Assembly: GCF_030936135.1 (NCBI RefSeq)
Contig: NC_082595.1
Span: 23,883,930-23,947,929, forward strand
Length of the DNA stretch: 64,000 nucleotides
Source of the DNA: Gavia stellata
Taxonomy: Eukaryota; Chordata; Aves; Gaviiformes; Gaviidae
Direction of reading: 5' to 3'
In this document: one piece after another, positions 25,001-40,000 of the stretch
Layout: each line of letters begins with the position of its first letter
Numbering within the stretch: the first letter of the stretch is position 1
Notes under the pieces: model-generated
Database searches by the model: none
The model's input: the letters and a program-made list of their open reading frames with translations, nothing else
What the model was told of the DNA's origin: nothing
Program-made: the position numbers and the translations under genes

Positions 25001-28000
25001 TGCTGCCAAAGATTCTTTTGCCTCTTCTAGACAGGTGGATCCCATCCCTCCCTAACAGGCTATAGTCATCAAAGAATGTTCTGTTGTCATAAAAGCCAAA
25101 AACCCTCATGACGGCACCAGCCACGAAGCCAGAGGTTGATTTGCATTACACATCTATTTCTGGCTGCACCCTTTCCTCTAACTGGTAAAACAGAAGAAAA
25201 GATAACTTGGGCACCAATACTTTTTGCTTGCACCCCCAGGGCTTTGTAGTCTTCCTTGATTCTGCCCAGGTTCTGGCTTGTGGTGTCATTCATGCCCACA
25301 TGACAAAGTTTGCTGCATTTCTATTTTGCAGTTCAGCTTCAAAAACCAAAGATGGGAAACAAAATATAAGATGATGAGAGGAAGCCATCACAATCAAATT
25401 CCATATAAACCTTAATGCTGCATTTCTCCTAGAAGTGAGAAAGACAGAGTAGCGAGGGAGCAGGGGAGATGCCACCATGCTCAGTGGCACGGGCAGAAGG
25501 CCTTGTCTCACTGACCTACAAAGCTAATCCTGAAGGTACTGGTGTAAAAGACAGGGTGCTGCACTTGCCACCCACTCTGCTGCCCATAGTATCTGAGGCA
25601 ACAGCTATTTAAAGAGGCATTTCAGTTTCAAATACCACCTAGAGTTACAGTTGGTTATTTATTGTCTTATCTTGCCATTTTGTCTTCAATCAAAACCATA
25701 ATCTTTTACTCTGTCAGTATATAAAAAAAAAGTTGCTGAAGTGCACTCAGGTGAATCTGACAGACATTAAGTAGGCTGCTCTTTCAGACACAGCTGGATC
25801 CCCAAACCCCTTTGATTGCAGGTGATCCATTTAGTGTGCCTGTACTGGGTTTTCTACAAATTGGCATCTTTCTAAAAAGATCAGGGTAAGCAGGCTTTCA
25901 TGGCAAAAGAATGGGAAACCAGGAGCATTTGATAACAATATCCCTGCATAAGTTTTTTACACTTCTTTTGGCCAGTTCCTCTCTCTCCAAAACTAAGGTG
26001 GGGGAAAAAAGAAAGAGACTCTCCCGCTCCCCAGGCTCTGCAGAATGTGGCTTGTGTAGTTAGTCCCTTTTTAAGCCCACCTGTACTGCCTGGTTGGTCA
26101 GGCAGGTGCAGCATTTACCTGGACATGCTGGTCATTTTTTCATGTAGGTGTGCCTACTTGTGATCAGTAAGAAAAGCAGCTCAGGCCTCCAGAGAAATGC
26201 AGCTGGACGCAGGCCTCAAAAGAGTAAGTAATTTATAAATTCATTTGCTCATAATTTTTAGAGGTATTTTGTATTGGTTCATAAGGAGTTTTAGTTATGT
26301 TTTTTGAAACATGAAGTGGATAAACAGAGAAATTAGATTAAGTCTGAAGTATATCTATATATTTCTAAGTGGCACTCTCCTTGCCAATAGTGAATATAAT
26401 CAGACCACGTAATAACCACCAGATTAAATCCAGAGTTTAATTTTTTCCCCATAGCAATAGTTATTTTATCCTTTTGTCTTAGAAAATCACCATCGTTAAG
26501 TGTCAATAACTAAAGACATTTTCATTATTGGCCTCGTGAAACCTCTCATTAATCTCTCAATACACAACATGCGGGTATTTGACAAGTAACAAATCCTATT
26601 CTCTGTTTTGCTTCACCTCGATGCTTTGCAATAGACCCTAACCATATTCATTTTGGCCTTCACCAGCTACACAGTAATACATTTGCGTCCTGTCTCCTGC
26701 TGTTTGGACTTACCAGTAACTCTAGATTTGGTAGTGACATCCCTAACAGAGGCTGGCCATTTGCTCTGCCTCTTTCATGTGTTCCTTGCTCGCCAATCAA
26801 TGAGCTTAACTTTTTGTGATTCAGTAATGCTAATAGCTAATTTCTCTTCAGTGAAAATACTAGATTCATTGCTATTTTTACCCAGGTTCCTCAAATTAAT
26901 GTATGAATAGTCAACAAAAATATCTCTTTGTATGCTTTGGCATAGAAGTGTAAAAATGTTCATGTACCCAGTGCTGGTATGGAGTTTGCTTCCTTGCAGT
27001 CTCCTCTAGCATTATTAAATACCTTCCTACTTATGCTCTTGTAATAGAATACTAGCTGATTGCCTTCCTAACTATTAGCACAAATAATCCTATCTATAAA
27101 TTCCTTTCCCATTGGGAGTGGGCTAAGATTACAGAAACCTATAGTTTTTGCCCAGCCCAAAGTCTACCCACATAATTTTTCCTTTTATCTCTTGGACTGG
27201 AAGAATTTCTGCAGAGGTAACTTAAGACTTTTATCTTTCTTCACTTCTTTTCAAGACAACGTGCCTGTTAACAGTATGTTTCTATCTGATGTCAGTTCAT
27301 TTGTCCTATTTTGTCATTACCAGGCAGCTTTACAATCCTTTATGGTTTTATAACCATATATGTATTTTTATGTATTTATACTCCAGGTTTTCTTCCCAGA
27401 TAGGTGTTATTGTGTGCCACGCTCCTGCTCTCAATTCCGCATCATAGCCACCACTCCTACTATGCCACCTAAGGCCGTAATTCCCTAATCTGGTTGTTCA
27501 AGAAGGTTTTGTATGCTCATGTGCTGCACAGCGTTACGATTTATGATTCCAGTCAACACTTGTTGTCTTGCAGTCAGTCCACTGGCCTGAGCTCCATACA
27601 CGGAATGTCTATTCTGTCCTCCAGAAGTGAAGGGAAGCACAGTAAATGCAGAGCAGGTCACAGAAGTTTTTTCTCTATGTTCCATCTCTGCTACCTGGAG
27701 CAGTGCCATAGCTAAAGGAGTATTCATGTTTGCTCTGAAACTTCTCTGTCACTCCTATTTGCCTGTCACTGATAAATACACAAAGGCTTGGTGGGTGCTC
27801 AGTCCCAGCTGCTCTGCGAAGAGCTGTTCAAATTGCAGTCCCAGGGCAGAGACCTGAAGTCCCAGCCATGAGGCTGTCACCAAGGCACAAATAGGTCCCT
27901 CTGATAAAACCTGTGTGAGGTTTGGGCCCAGTGAGGAAGTTACAACGCTTGATATCCTGGGAGTTTAAAGCTTTGTTGGAAGATACATTCTGAGCACTGA

Positions 28001-31000
28001 ACTTTGCTGAGCTTTGATAAGACTGATGAGGATGTAAAGATCTGGATTTGTGTTACCAGATTCCTGCTGTTGATATTGGAAAAGCAGGGTTATAAAGGGC
28101 TATACTAAGAGAGAAAAAAGATTAAAGTATATACAGGAGTTTCAGTAAACGTTTTTAATTAAAAGTAATAATGCTTTTACCAAACAAGGAAATTACTTGT
28201 TTTAATCAGGGGATGGCTGTAGAATTCCCTTATTGGGGCTGCTCTTTTAAATAGGAAATAAAAAACAAGAGAAAAGTTTTAAGGTTCATTCCATATGCAC
28301 AGTGGGAAATTTGTTATGGACCTTGCTCTTTCAAGGTCCACAAGTCTATTTTTTTGATTTCTTATCGTAAGAGAGGTAGCCATTATGGGGGAAGGTAGCA
28401 CATTTTATTGAGCCAATAAATATAGTTTGACAAAAGGAAAAATTTTCACAAGCTCCTTTGTGTACTGAAAAGCTTATACAATTAGGTCATTTCTAAGTTT
28501 TGGGGAGCTTAGTTAAGAATAAAAATTTATCAAATAACCTCCATCCCAGACACTGCACCTATTTCCCTTTGTGTAAGTTATATTCTTGGTATCTCCTTCA
28601 AAAATCAAAGTAATTTTGGTCAAGACAAATTATGATAGAGAAATACTTTCAAACTATGAATCAAGAGACTATTCTTAAGTTACACAGCTTGAAGTGTCCT
28701 CCTCTCCCTCTAGATGTTGATTTAAATGTGGCAGGTGAATTGATCAGTAGGATGATCCTTACTGAATTTGGTCACATAATTAAATTCATGTACATCTACA
28801 CCCATTTGAACATAAGAGCTTTGTTAATCTTTGCTGACCACTCAGCTGACATTATAGTTATTTTTTGGAACATCTCATAGGTACAACAATAGCAATTAAA
28901 TTATTTCATAAAAAAATTAATACTAAAACTGGGTTAAAATATTCAGTGCAGGAAGATGGGAAAAGTCAACTGATAAGCAGAAAAATACATATATTTTTCT
29001 ATACATCCAAATTCATTTTAAGACCCAGCTAAATTCTATCTAGCTGTGAACTTTGGAAACATCAACTGCTACTGTATTAATACCTAAGGATGGGGAGAAA
29101 GTTTCACTGTTCCTAGAAAGATGCATCAAAATGTGACCTTCAATAAGAATAAAAAAAGGTCACGTTTGAGGGAAGTTGGTTTTGACCTCCTCCTTCCTAA
29201 TTACTCTTTATAAACATGTAATAGAGTAGCAACACCCACAGTCAACTTTTGCCATATATAAGATAGCATTTTGCTTATAACTATGCTAGCATTCACCAAC
29301 TTAATCCAACACTTTCCATGCTGGGAGACTGCCTCCCAGAAATGTCTTTGGAAAATGTCAGTGTATCAAGGTTGTCTGCAAAGAGATGTGTTGTCTACTA
29401 GAGAAAGAGGGTTTATCTATCAGAGATATTAAGGAACAGATCAGTTCCCAGGCAGGACTATGCTGGAGCAGATCCTGGGGCAGAGTGACAACATGCAGCA
29501 CTTCGACATAGTGGTAAAGATGGGCTGAGCAGCTTTCCTAGAAAGCCAATGGGACAATGCATGTGTGTCTATAAAACTTCTGATGCTCCTGTGAACAATG
29601 AAGGAGAGGGAAACAACCATTGAATTTACATGATGCTATTGAGTACTTTGTGTTTGTTTGGTTCTCTTTAGAACCTTTTTTAAAAACAGAATCATTAAAG
29701 TGTAGAGATGCGTCTCTAGGTGTTCCCAGGAAAAGCAATTGAAACTTGGCGGAGTTGTTTCTGAGAAGTGGGTTTGTATCTGTTCAAACATCAAGTTTGT
29801 CAGCTAACATCTTTAGAGTCTGCCCGTGCAGAGCAGTTCCTCTGGTTCACCTGAGGCTATAAGCAGGACCAAAGCGTGTTAGTCTGCAATCCAGCCAAGT
29901 ATTGTCCAGGCTGCCACTGTAGGGGCAGAGCAAGACTTTTCATGCATTTCTGTCTGGTAGGGTGTTCAACAGGGAAGACGTGGTCTCCCAGCCAGAGTCC
30001 TGGCAGCATGGATTAGGAAAATACAAGTTGTCTTGAATGCAGAGAAATAAAAAAACACTGTGAGGCTTGCAGCCAGGGTTAGAAGGTGGGAAGACATAAA
30101 AAGGTCAGGTAGGACAGAGTAGCACAGGAAGGGACAAGTAGGACATTTGTTAAAAACAGCTAGGGCAGAAGGTGGGGCAGGAGTGAGAAGAAATGGAAGG
30201 GAAAAGGAGATGATGTTAGAGGGCAATAGCAGGGTAAATCCAAGGATCAAGGGATCCTCTAATACTGACAATTTCTGTGTGTTGAGTGTTTCACTTAGCA
30301 ACTTTCAGTGTTAGGAAATCTTTTGACACATTTTGTGAGGGAGCAAAGATGACTGTGACTCAGAGTCAGCCCATGGTAATGGTTTTTCTCAGGAAAAAAA
30401 AAAAGACATTAAGTCCTCTGATCATTTTAATATGAGCACAAACTCAGGACCTGACCTGTCCATTTCAAATTCTCTTCCTCTCTGTGTGTATGTACCTGCC
30501 ATGGATACCATGAGCTCATACAGGTTCAGAAGAAATTTGGATTGCTACCTTTCCAAATCTAAGACATTTCAACCAATATTCTTCAAAATGTGAGCCTAAG
30601 GATTAAAAATTATAATTTTCAGCTTTAACATTTTTTACCATCTTGGAAAAAAATGTATGCAGTGTTTCTGGCCATTTCAGTTATGAAGAAGACTTTCCCA
30701 ACACACAACAGGTCTAAACTGCTGCAGAGGTTTACTGCTGAATCTTTCAGTTTCTTAGAGCAACCTCAGTTTTCTCATAGATTTTTTCTTTTTTTGCAGC
30801 AACACATAGCTTACACATCTCAAACTACTTCGTGTAGCAGAATAAACAACCCAGATGTGTCAAATCTCACGTGCTGAGGGTGAGACTCCTGCAGCTGGCT
30901 GTCACCTCATGCACCCGTGTCTTTAGGTGTGTATCTCCATCTCCTGTAGCCCCAAAGCATTGCTCCTGCTCTGTGACCCCCTCTGCCAGGCATGGCTGCT

Positions 31001-34000
31001 TGGGCTGACCGGCGAAGCAGCTGGGAGCCTGCTCACTGTGCATGGAGCAGTGAGCATGCTGCCTCTGACTCTGAACACATGCCCACAGGTCTCTGAGGGT
31101 GGACATGCTCCCCAGCTAGAGACTGGCACCAGAAACCCTCCACCAGCAGGTACCTGGCCTGTTCCTCCCTCACACAAACTAACTGCATGGGCACTTGGGA
31201 GAGAGGAAACCCAGGAGATCTGCACCTCCCCTGATGTCCACAGGTGTCCAACTTTGCTCTGGAACAAACAGCCAGCTTCTGTTGCAGCAATTGTGTAGAT
31301 CAATGCTGTTATATGCCCCAATTATGCAAAGAGTTTGTAGTTTATTGAAACATGACGTTATGGAGGCAGTGCAAAGCCAACAGAATATGGAATTAAATAG
31401 TATAGGAAGTGTGATGCATTTTCCATGTACAGGTCAATATAAACCATATTAATCCTATGTCATTGCTGAGTCCTTTCCAGCTACAGGATCAAGCAAAGCT
31501 GCTGCAGAGGGAACAAAGACCTGTTAGGAAGCTCAAGAGGAGCAATCCTGTCGCTAAAGATACACAGCCATAACTGCAAAGGGAGAGGGACAAAGGTGAA
31601 AGAACTACAATGAAACACAGGCAGAGTGCAGTGGTAGGGCAGCAAGAGGGACAACTCCTAATTGGAAAAAAAGCGCACGAAGAGCGATAAAGAAGGTAAG
31701 AATCTGAAGAAAGAAGGACAAAGAAAGGACAGAGTTAGGAAGGCTGGAAGAGCAAAATGGAGACAGGGCAGGAGTTTAGGCATAAAAGAGGAAAAGAAGG
31801 AATTATTGGAGTGGAAAAAGTCAGAAGTATTTTAAAGACTATTAGCGATGTGTCTTGCAACTCTAGAGTCTAGTGTATGTTGGTCGGATACAGTCGGACC
31901 AAGATTTAGCTTTGGAGGGGCATAGCTTACCAAATACCTGGCTTTGTTTGGTCATTTCTCAGCACCATGTGGACCACTTACGGAAAATAATTACACTTTC
32001 TCTAAGTGCAGTTGTAAGAGCGCAGATTTGTGCATCCTTGAATTTTGTACCATTTTTCATGTAGATGTGTCCTTTTGTTCTGCTCACACTCTCAGCCTCT
32101 GTGAACTCTTTGAACTCTCTGCTCCAGTGGAGCAGTGAGCTTTTTGAAGTGCATAGCATAGTGTCTGGTTAAGTTACTCTGGCACACGTTTCATGCTTTT
32201 GGCAGAGACCCACAGTTTAGCAATAGGAACAAAGTGATCTGTCTTCATAAATATCAAGTGGTTATTTCTGGAGAAGAAGAGAGTGAGATACCTTGCTGAA
32301 ATATATGCTTTGGCTGGCTAAGCCTTTGACACACCATTGCTTAGATAAAACAACAAACATTCTCATAATCTTTTAAGTACTGCTGCCCTTTAGATACTAT
32401 CAAGCAGTAGAGGTACGCATGAAGCACCATAAGATCTGCACATTTGTCATCACTGCAATCCATCTAGTCGTGTTGACCCTTGTCCTGTCCTGTAATCCTC
32501 ATACAAGTATAAATCTGGACAAAGTTTAGTTAGGGTTTCAACTGAGATAGCTGGCCTGGCATTGAGTTCCGTCCGCAGCCTGAGCAAAAAGTTTTGCTCG
32601 TGCTAGCTTTTTTGCTCAGCTAATTCCAGATCTCATTCCTGCACCCCGGCTTGTCAGAGTCTCTCTCTCACCAAGATAGCCCCAAGTTCCCATTCCCAGA
32701 GAGTTCCTGGCCACATATAGTCCTCAAATTTTCTTCTTAGTGTTTTGGCCTGTGCAGATGAAATTAGCACAGGGGAGAGCTCCATGAGCTCCCGTGCTCT
32801 GTAACAACCAAGCCTGCAACAGCCCAGAATTCTAGTTGCTGGGTAAAATACACAGAATAAGGAAAGATGATCAGTCTCAGGACTGCATATGCCTTTGCTG
32901 ATGGACGTTTGTCTGGCCTGTCCTTAACAATTGCCATTGATGGAGATTCCTCCAACCCTTCAGCTAGTATGTTCCAGTGCTTCTCTGTCCTTCCCTAATG
33001 TCTAAGCTGCATTTTCTATACAGCTGTTTAGGCCTCTTACTTCTTGTTGTGTTCCTGACAGACAGGGAGAATGTTTTACTCTTTTCTTCTTTGCAGCAAC
33101 TTTTTATACATTTGTACATAGTTGTAATGTCTTCCACTGGTTTTCTTTTAGCTTAAATAACCCTGAGTCCTTCAGTCTTTCTACATGTCACATTTCCCTG
33201 ACCACAGTTGTTTTTCTCTGGGTTGCTTCCACTTTGTCCTTGTCTTTTATAAAGTGCTGGACACAGTATAATTTAAGTTCCTATTAACACCATGCAAAGG
33301 GGAAAGATTACTTCAGGTGTCTCCAACAGCACTCCCGTTCTCGCATTACATTTTAACATTTGCCTTTTTCGCAACAGCCTGACATCATTAGCTTATGCTC
33401 AGTTTGCTACCTACCAGCACTCCCTCTACTACCCAGCCTGTTCTCCAGCTTGTCTTTTACGTTTGGTCAGTCTTACCCAAGTGTAGTATTTTGCCATTGT
33501 CTTTATTGAATCAAATCTACTGTTTTAAAAATATGAAACGAGTATTTCAAGATTATTGTAAACACTAGCCCTCACTCTTGGTGTGCGCAGCATCTCCCAG
33601 AGTTGTGCCAGCCACAAGCATTGGGACTATTATTTTTTTTCCCCAGAGGCATATCATTAATGAAAAAAAGCCTGAGTAGTACCAGAAAAGTCTTTTGCAG
33701 AACCTTCTATATCCTTCTAGTTTGGTAGTGAACAATTGTTAACTTGATATAATGATATAATTTATCAATCAATTTTGCAGGCACTTAAACTAACATCCTC
33801 TAAACCAGGAAATCCCAAGTTACTTATAAGATTGACATGTGAGACAGTGTAAAAATCTTACTAAGGTCAAGACATGGGACATCTGCTGCTGCTACTACTG
33901 TCCCTTTCCTATAATATAAACAATTTATGTCAATTCCTTCACTCAACAAACCTATTTTAAGCAAATAGGATTACCTAAGTTAAATATAGAAATGAGTCCT

Positions 34001-37000
34001 GCCTCCTGATATTGTAGATATCAATCCCAGTCAAGGAGGCTGTTACAAATATTAGTGTTTGGCTTTTTAGACAAAAGGTCCATCATGCCGTACATCCTGG
34101 ACTTCAGGATCCTGGCTGTGTAGTGTCTGAGGACAAACTGTGGGTCTGTATGGGATGGTACTGATTTCAACAGGGATCTGTACGTATTTCTTTCACTCTA
34201 TTAGCTTCAGTTTACCTTCTTTGGCTATGAAAAGCAAAATATTTTAAAAACAAATCCCTATCTTTCCAATGAATTTGCCCAGTTTGGCAGGTGATGGTGA
34301 GAAAGATATTAACAGCTGGTTTTAGGCTCTTGCTTCAGTCGCCTTTGGTTATAGGCATTCAATCAATTTTTCCCAATCTTTAGTTCAGCTCTCATTCAGA
34401 TGTCCTTTCCACATCACAAACAGAAAGGAAGAAATAAGTGGTTAGCTAATAGCAAATATAAATAAAATAATGTTTTGTAATTAAGAGTATTTAAAACCTA
34501 TTTGGTGTTTGTACACCAAAATGGAAACATTTGAAAAACAAATATACCAATATAAATGTACACTGTGTGTAACTTGTTGATGGATTGTGACTTGCTGATG
34601 CAGCTTGTTAATGCACGAATCACAATAATTCTGTTCGTGGTTTCCCTTTAGAAAATACATAACAACTGAAGTATAGGGTTTTGTTCCTATACCTGCTAAA
34701 GCCAGTAGAAAATATCAATGCTTTTCACGATTCAATGCCTTTTTTACCAGTGACAAGGAAGAATCCTCCTTTGTTGGTTCTAACTAGATGCTGGTAATCA
34801 CTGGGAGATACCAGATTTTTCCAGTGACAGTTTCAGAAATAATGGAAGAAGAACAAGAGGAGTAAGGAAGTAATTTATAAACAAACTTGCAAAACACTTT
34901 TGAAACCTCCCTGCTGTTGTGAATTTAGAAGAGCAAAAATTTTTGCCTTGGAGTCGAGCCTACACAGTTCTTCTTTACTAATTAAATCCAAATACCCATT
35001 CTTAGGTCCTGTTCCTTTCCTTTTCCTTCCTTTTTTCAACCACTTGTATTTTATTAAGTATAGCACATCTAATAATTCCTGTATGCAATGTGAAGAGGAC
35101 TCAATTTCATCCCTAAACTTTGTTTGTCCTTCTTACTTTGCTAACTGTGTAGCACACCTAAAATTTGTAACAATCAATGAAGCACTACTGACTAGTGCTA
35201 GATACTCAGGATGACTGACTTCAGGTGTTTATAGTGTTGGAACTGAGCGTTACGTAGCTCAGATTCCTTAAATTTATCCGAGGTCAAATACATCATGGTT
35301 TTTTTTCAGCAATGATTGACAATAATATAGAAGCAGCATATTATTTTTAGCCATTCGCATCAGATACACATGCTTTTGCAAATATTTGCATATTTTTCCT
35401 ATAATTCCACTTTATTCAAATGCAGTTGTAAGCAAATGACCTTTTCTAACCCAGCACCAAGGTTTCAACTTGAAGTCTGTATTTAACTGCGTGGCCAGAA
35501 GTCAAGCGCAGTTGCTGATTCCCTTTGACTGTCAGTCTTTGATGGAGTTGGCTTCTGCAAGTGCTGCCATCCACAGTGTCAGCCTTCCTGGGATAGTGAG
35601 TATCACTCTGGAGCTTCACTCGTAAATGCTGGTGTTAAGCAATTGCTTATCTATTCTAGGGAGTTTACTCTATAATTTTTAACTTGTTCAGTTTGTGTGT
35701 AATGCTGTTAGACTAGTCATGAGATATTACAAAACCCTGAAGTTGTCATACTGGATTAGAGCAGAGGTCCTTCACAGTCAGTACTCTGTTTTGACAGAAG
35801 CCAATATTGGATCATTCAAAAGAAAGTGCAGTAAATGGTGGTCTGCTGCCCAGGTGCCCACCAGCATCAACTTCTGCTTCTCTTAAATGGAATACCATTT
35901 ATCCCCTGAAATATGAAAATGAATATGCATTCCAAACCTTTAGACTTTTTCTTCTCTTTATTAAAGGACCTGCCTGTGTCTGTAACCTGTTGTTATCCCC
36001 CTTCTTCTCCCAGTCTTACCGAGCTCTTTACTTCAATATTGTTTCTAGATTACATTTAACAGACATTTCTTTTCACAGAATCATTAAGGTTGGAAAAGAC
36101 CTATAAGATCATCAAGTCCAACCATTAACCCAACACCACCATGCCCACTAAACCACTAAACCATGTTCGTGGCATTCAAACTTACTTCCCTTCAGTATCA
36201 TGAAAACTCTTGGTCACAGCTATTCAGCTCTCCCAAATAAATTATTTTCTAATATTAGATGTTATTTTTTATCTCTAATATGTCTGTACTTATTAATCTC
36301 CAGTCCAAATTCAGCAGCCTCAATGGTTCAGTACGGCAGTCTCTTCCACGCCTCTTCTTATTTTGCCACTGAATCCTTCTGCATTTCTGCTGTCTTTGCC
36401 TTAAATCAGTGCTGCCCAGACTTTCTGCTCTCCATTGCCCTTCTTCTCAAGAACTCCTCAAACCCAAGCATGGTGCCATCTGTCTCGGGGTTTCCTCAGT
36501 CCTTCTCCCATCCCTTGATCAGATGTGCGCCTGCGTCTCTTGCCCAGGAAAGATGAGTCTGCTCCTGCCAGAAGTCTTCAGCCAACCCTGAACCTGCTAC
36601 TAAGAGACCACAAAGAAGTAGTGTCCCTACGAACAGGCTTCAGGTTGGATGAATTTCATAAGTGGGCCACAAACAGCCCACAGATTGTAGATTGAGTAAG
36701 TTTTTTTAGACAGAATACTTGGAAATGAACCTGACATGACAGGTTTACTATCATTTTATACAGCTAAATTTTAAGCTTTTCAGTAATATGTATGTCTTTC
36801 TTCTTCCTTAAATTATAGTCATCAAAAGTTTGTCCAAAGATCTTTAGAGGAACATGGAAGTAGGATGTTTTGCATGTGGCTTGGAAAGAGGAGCTAATTC
36901 CAACTTTGTGTTAGTCATAACTAGATCTGTAAATCTGCATGATTAAAATAAAAGGGGAGTCCTCTTGCTCCCATCACAGTCACTGGACAATGATTTAAGA

Positions 37001-40000
37001 TGAGTTTACAAACTGGGCCATGGACCAGCAAGTGATTACAGTTATCTGATGGTTTCACACAGTCCCAGTGATGCAGGAATCGGGCATGGAGCAGCCCCCG
37101 TCCTGGTGAGGAAGACGTGCCCTGCAGCTGGCAGTCATCCGGTGGCATGCACAGCCACTGTGCACCCTCTGCACTGGTGGGCTCCGCAGGCAGCTGCAGC
37201 TAGACATCAGCTCAGGAAAAAAAGCTCAGCTCCTGAACTTACAGCCTTCCTTACATCAGGAGATGAGATACAACTGCAATACTGCAGTCAAGAGATCTGC
37301 TGTCTGTCCTGTACCTGCAGTGGGTATTGCCAGGGGCTTAATGGCCAGTCCAGCATTCCTGCATGCCAGCGTTACTGGTGTGTGTGTGACCTGGGTCGTA
37401 GCTCAGATTTTCTTCCTGAGGCTGTGCCAGATCATGTCTCACTGTGCACACCTTCTTAGCAATAGGGACACAGTCCACCCTCTGCAGTACAAGTGGCTGC
37501 TAATAACCTACTTGCTCTCCTTGTTTAAATATTCCTGGCTTGTTGACCTTTTTGGGCTACTGCAGAGTCCATAAGAGTAAGTGAGGAAGGGTAAAGCATC
37601 TTAAGGTAAGATGTTTGAAGAGGGGAATATGAGGGGTGAGGAGGCCCTACCCCGGTTTGTGATGCCGGGGCATCTGCAGACATGATGATAAGGGAAGGTT
37701 AAAATGCTTCATTTCCGTTTTGAAAGTATGTTGGGGTATTTTATTTTACTTTCCCTTTGAACTGATAGCAAGATTGCTTGCTGCTTGGAACTGACATTTT
37801 AACAGTTACATTTGTTTAAACCCAATCTGGGATAACTGAAAAATTTTGAATTGGGCACAGGAAAATTAGATACCAGATTGTGCCCTGGTGTTGACTATGC
37901 ATGGAGTATAGTCTTGACAAGCTTCTCCTGTAAGTATTCAATGAGAATCAGTGTAACACAACTTAAAAATAGTAAAAGTTAAAAATTACCTCAGAGTGCA
38001 ATCCACAAATAACCTACAGGATTGGGCTCAAAAAGAGAAAGTATGTGCAGATTTTAGTACAGACTCTTCAGCAGCAAATGTCTTTGGGACATGTTATTTG
38101 ACATCCGTAAGTCTCCAGAACAATTACAGGCTTTGTGCAGGACATCACAGATACCCCAGGTAGAAGTCCATCATGTTTGTGAACATCTTGAGCCTTCATC
38201 CAAGTGGTCAGTTATGCTAGGGGCGCCGGCAGCTCCCCAGCAATGTGATTCCAGTGACAACCTATGGCAAATAAAACTGGTTTGAGGTTGGTGTCATCTC
38301 CCCAGGTTTGGACACCAATCTTTTCAACCTGTGCACAAGACAGATTGAAGGGAACTCCCCTGTTTCATAGTAGGGAAATCCTTTCAGGTCTGACTGTTCT
38401 GTAGTTAGTGTAACACAAATCACATAGTTTTGCTTATCACCTGGGGTACAGATATCTGTACAAACTAAGAAAACTGAAAGCACCCCCCTAAGAAGGGAGC
38501 TGCAGCAATGAGTCTAGAGAAGTGTCCTCTGACTTAGAGAGGCCTTGGTTGAGAAGGTACCAATAAAGCAGTGAGAATTGCAGACAGCACCTCAGCAAGG
38601 AGTGAGAAAAGGGACTGCGACATGTGCTCTCGATGTAGCAGGGTGTCTCTACCCTGCTGGAGAGGCACAGCTCACCTGCCTGTGTGACCCCTGCAGCGAT
38701 GGCGCCCATACCCACCGCTCAGTGGAGCGTTTTCCAACGCTCAGTCCCAGACGGCCATGGAGTCAGTACAGACTGGATATTAGGAAAAATTTCTTTACTG
38801 AGAGAGAGGTAACACAGTGGAATAGACTGCTGAGGGAGGTAGTGGAGTCACCCTCCCTGGAGGTGTTCAAGGAGCGTGTGGACGTGGCATTGTGGGATGT
38901 GGCTTGATGGGCATGGTGCTGTGTGGTGTGGGTGGGGTTTTGTGTGTGGTTTTTTTGGTTTTTTTTTTTTTTTTTAATGGTTGGACTTGATGATCTTACA
39001 GGTCTTTTCCAACATTAGTGATTCTGTGATTCTGTGATTCTGAGCTGCGAGGGCCCCGAAGGCATTGCCCTCGCAGGGGCCTGGCTGCCTGGCCTCACTT
39101 GGACCACCAGCCCTCCTCACCTTTTGTACGTCTGGGCGGGATAAGTGAGGAACTGGAGCGTGTGGAGCCCGGACCACGTGGAAATGGTTCTCAGGCACCA
39201 TTCAGCATGTTGGTTCATCCTCACCAGGGATGCAGGGCAGGCGCTGCTCCCCATCATCCAAGGGGAGCCGAAAAATTGCTGCAGGGACTCAGAGCAGCCC
39301 TGGTCAGGAGAAGTACATAACTCTCTTCTGGAGGCTGCCCAGGGTCACAGGGGATGGGCCAGGCATTCAGACAGTGCCCCAGCATGTGTAGGACAAGCTG
39401 GGTTATGGCCAGCACCCGCCTTCAGAGCGAAAGGCACCACATCAGCCCTGCCTGCCTTTGCAGTATCTCTGATTCCCGGCCCTTAGTTGATCCCCGTTAG
39501 ACCCAGGAGAAGGCCTGGTGGCAGAGGGCTAGATGGGCAGATACAGCAGTAGGATGGTGACCCGCAGGGTGGGAGGAAGCCAGGTGCTCCCATTCTTAGC
39601 TGCCAGCTCTGAGCCCTGGACCCAGTTGCCCCAGGTTAAAACACCTCATGAGCGCTGGAAACATGCCAAGTTTCCAAACTGGAAAATGTGAGCTGCTACT
39701 GTCTGACCTACTGCATCTGGGCCCTCGAGAGGAGAAGACACAGCAGCAGCAGCATAAACATCTCCAATTAACAATCTTTTGGAGGAGGACTGAGAGCCCA
39801 CTCTTAGTGGGTTATGGTAACATTTGTGAAAAGATTTCCACCTTCTGTGGAAAGAAGAACAAACCTATAGTTTCCCCCCATTTGGGTGCGGTTCTCTGGA
39901 GTTTTCCAGGAGCTGGACTAATACCTTTAAGATGAAATTTTATGCAATGTCAAATGATTTTCTCTTCAAAACCTGTCCTTCTAGAAAATAAATGATGGAG

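Larger units (their letters stand above)
21597..25306 (-). mobile_element. Long CR1 LINE (about 3.7 kb), inactive, with internal duplication
   Basis: The most complete CR1 here. Read on the minus strand from 25,306 downwards it has the end of ORF1 (esterase domain), the ORF2 endonuclease (with a 423-bp tandem duplication), the linker, the reverse transcriptase and the 3' UTR, ending near 21,597 with ATTCTATG then ATTC. The 5' part of ORF1 and the 5' UTR are missing, as is usual for CR1. It carries stops, frameshifts and a degraded RT catalytic motif, so it cannot move on its own. It lies antisense to SRD5A2 within intron 1. Confidence 0.95.

Noticed and set aside
30867..31321. Frames of 123 and 132 codons on opposite strands
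   Set aside because: Antisense overlap in a local GC-richer stretch; residue composition looks random and no exon signature was found.
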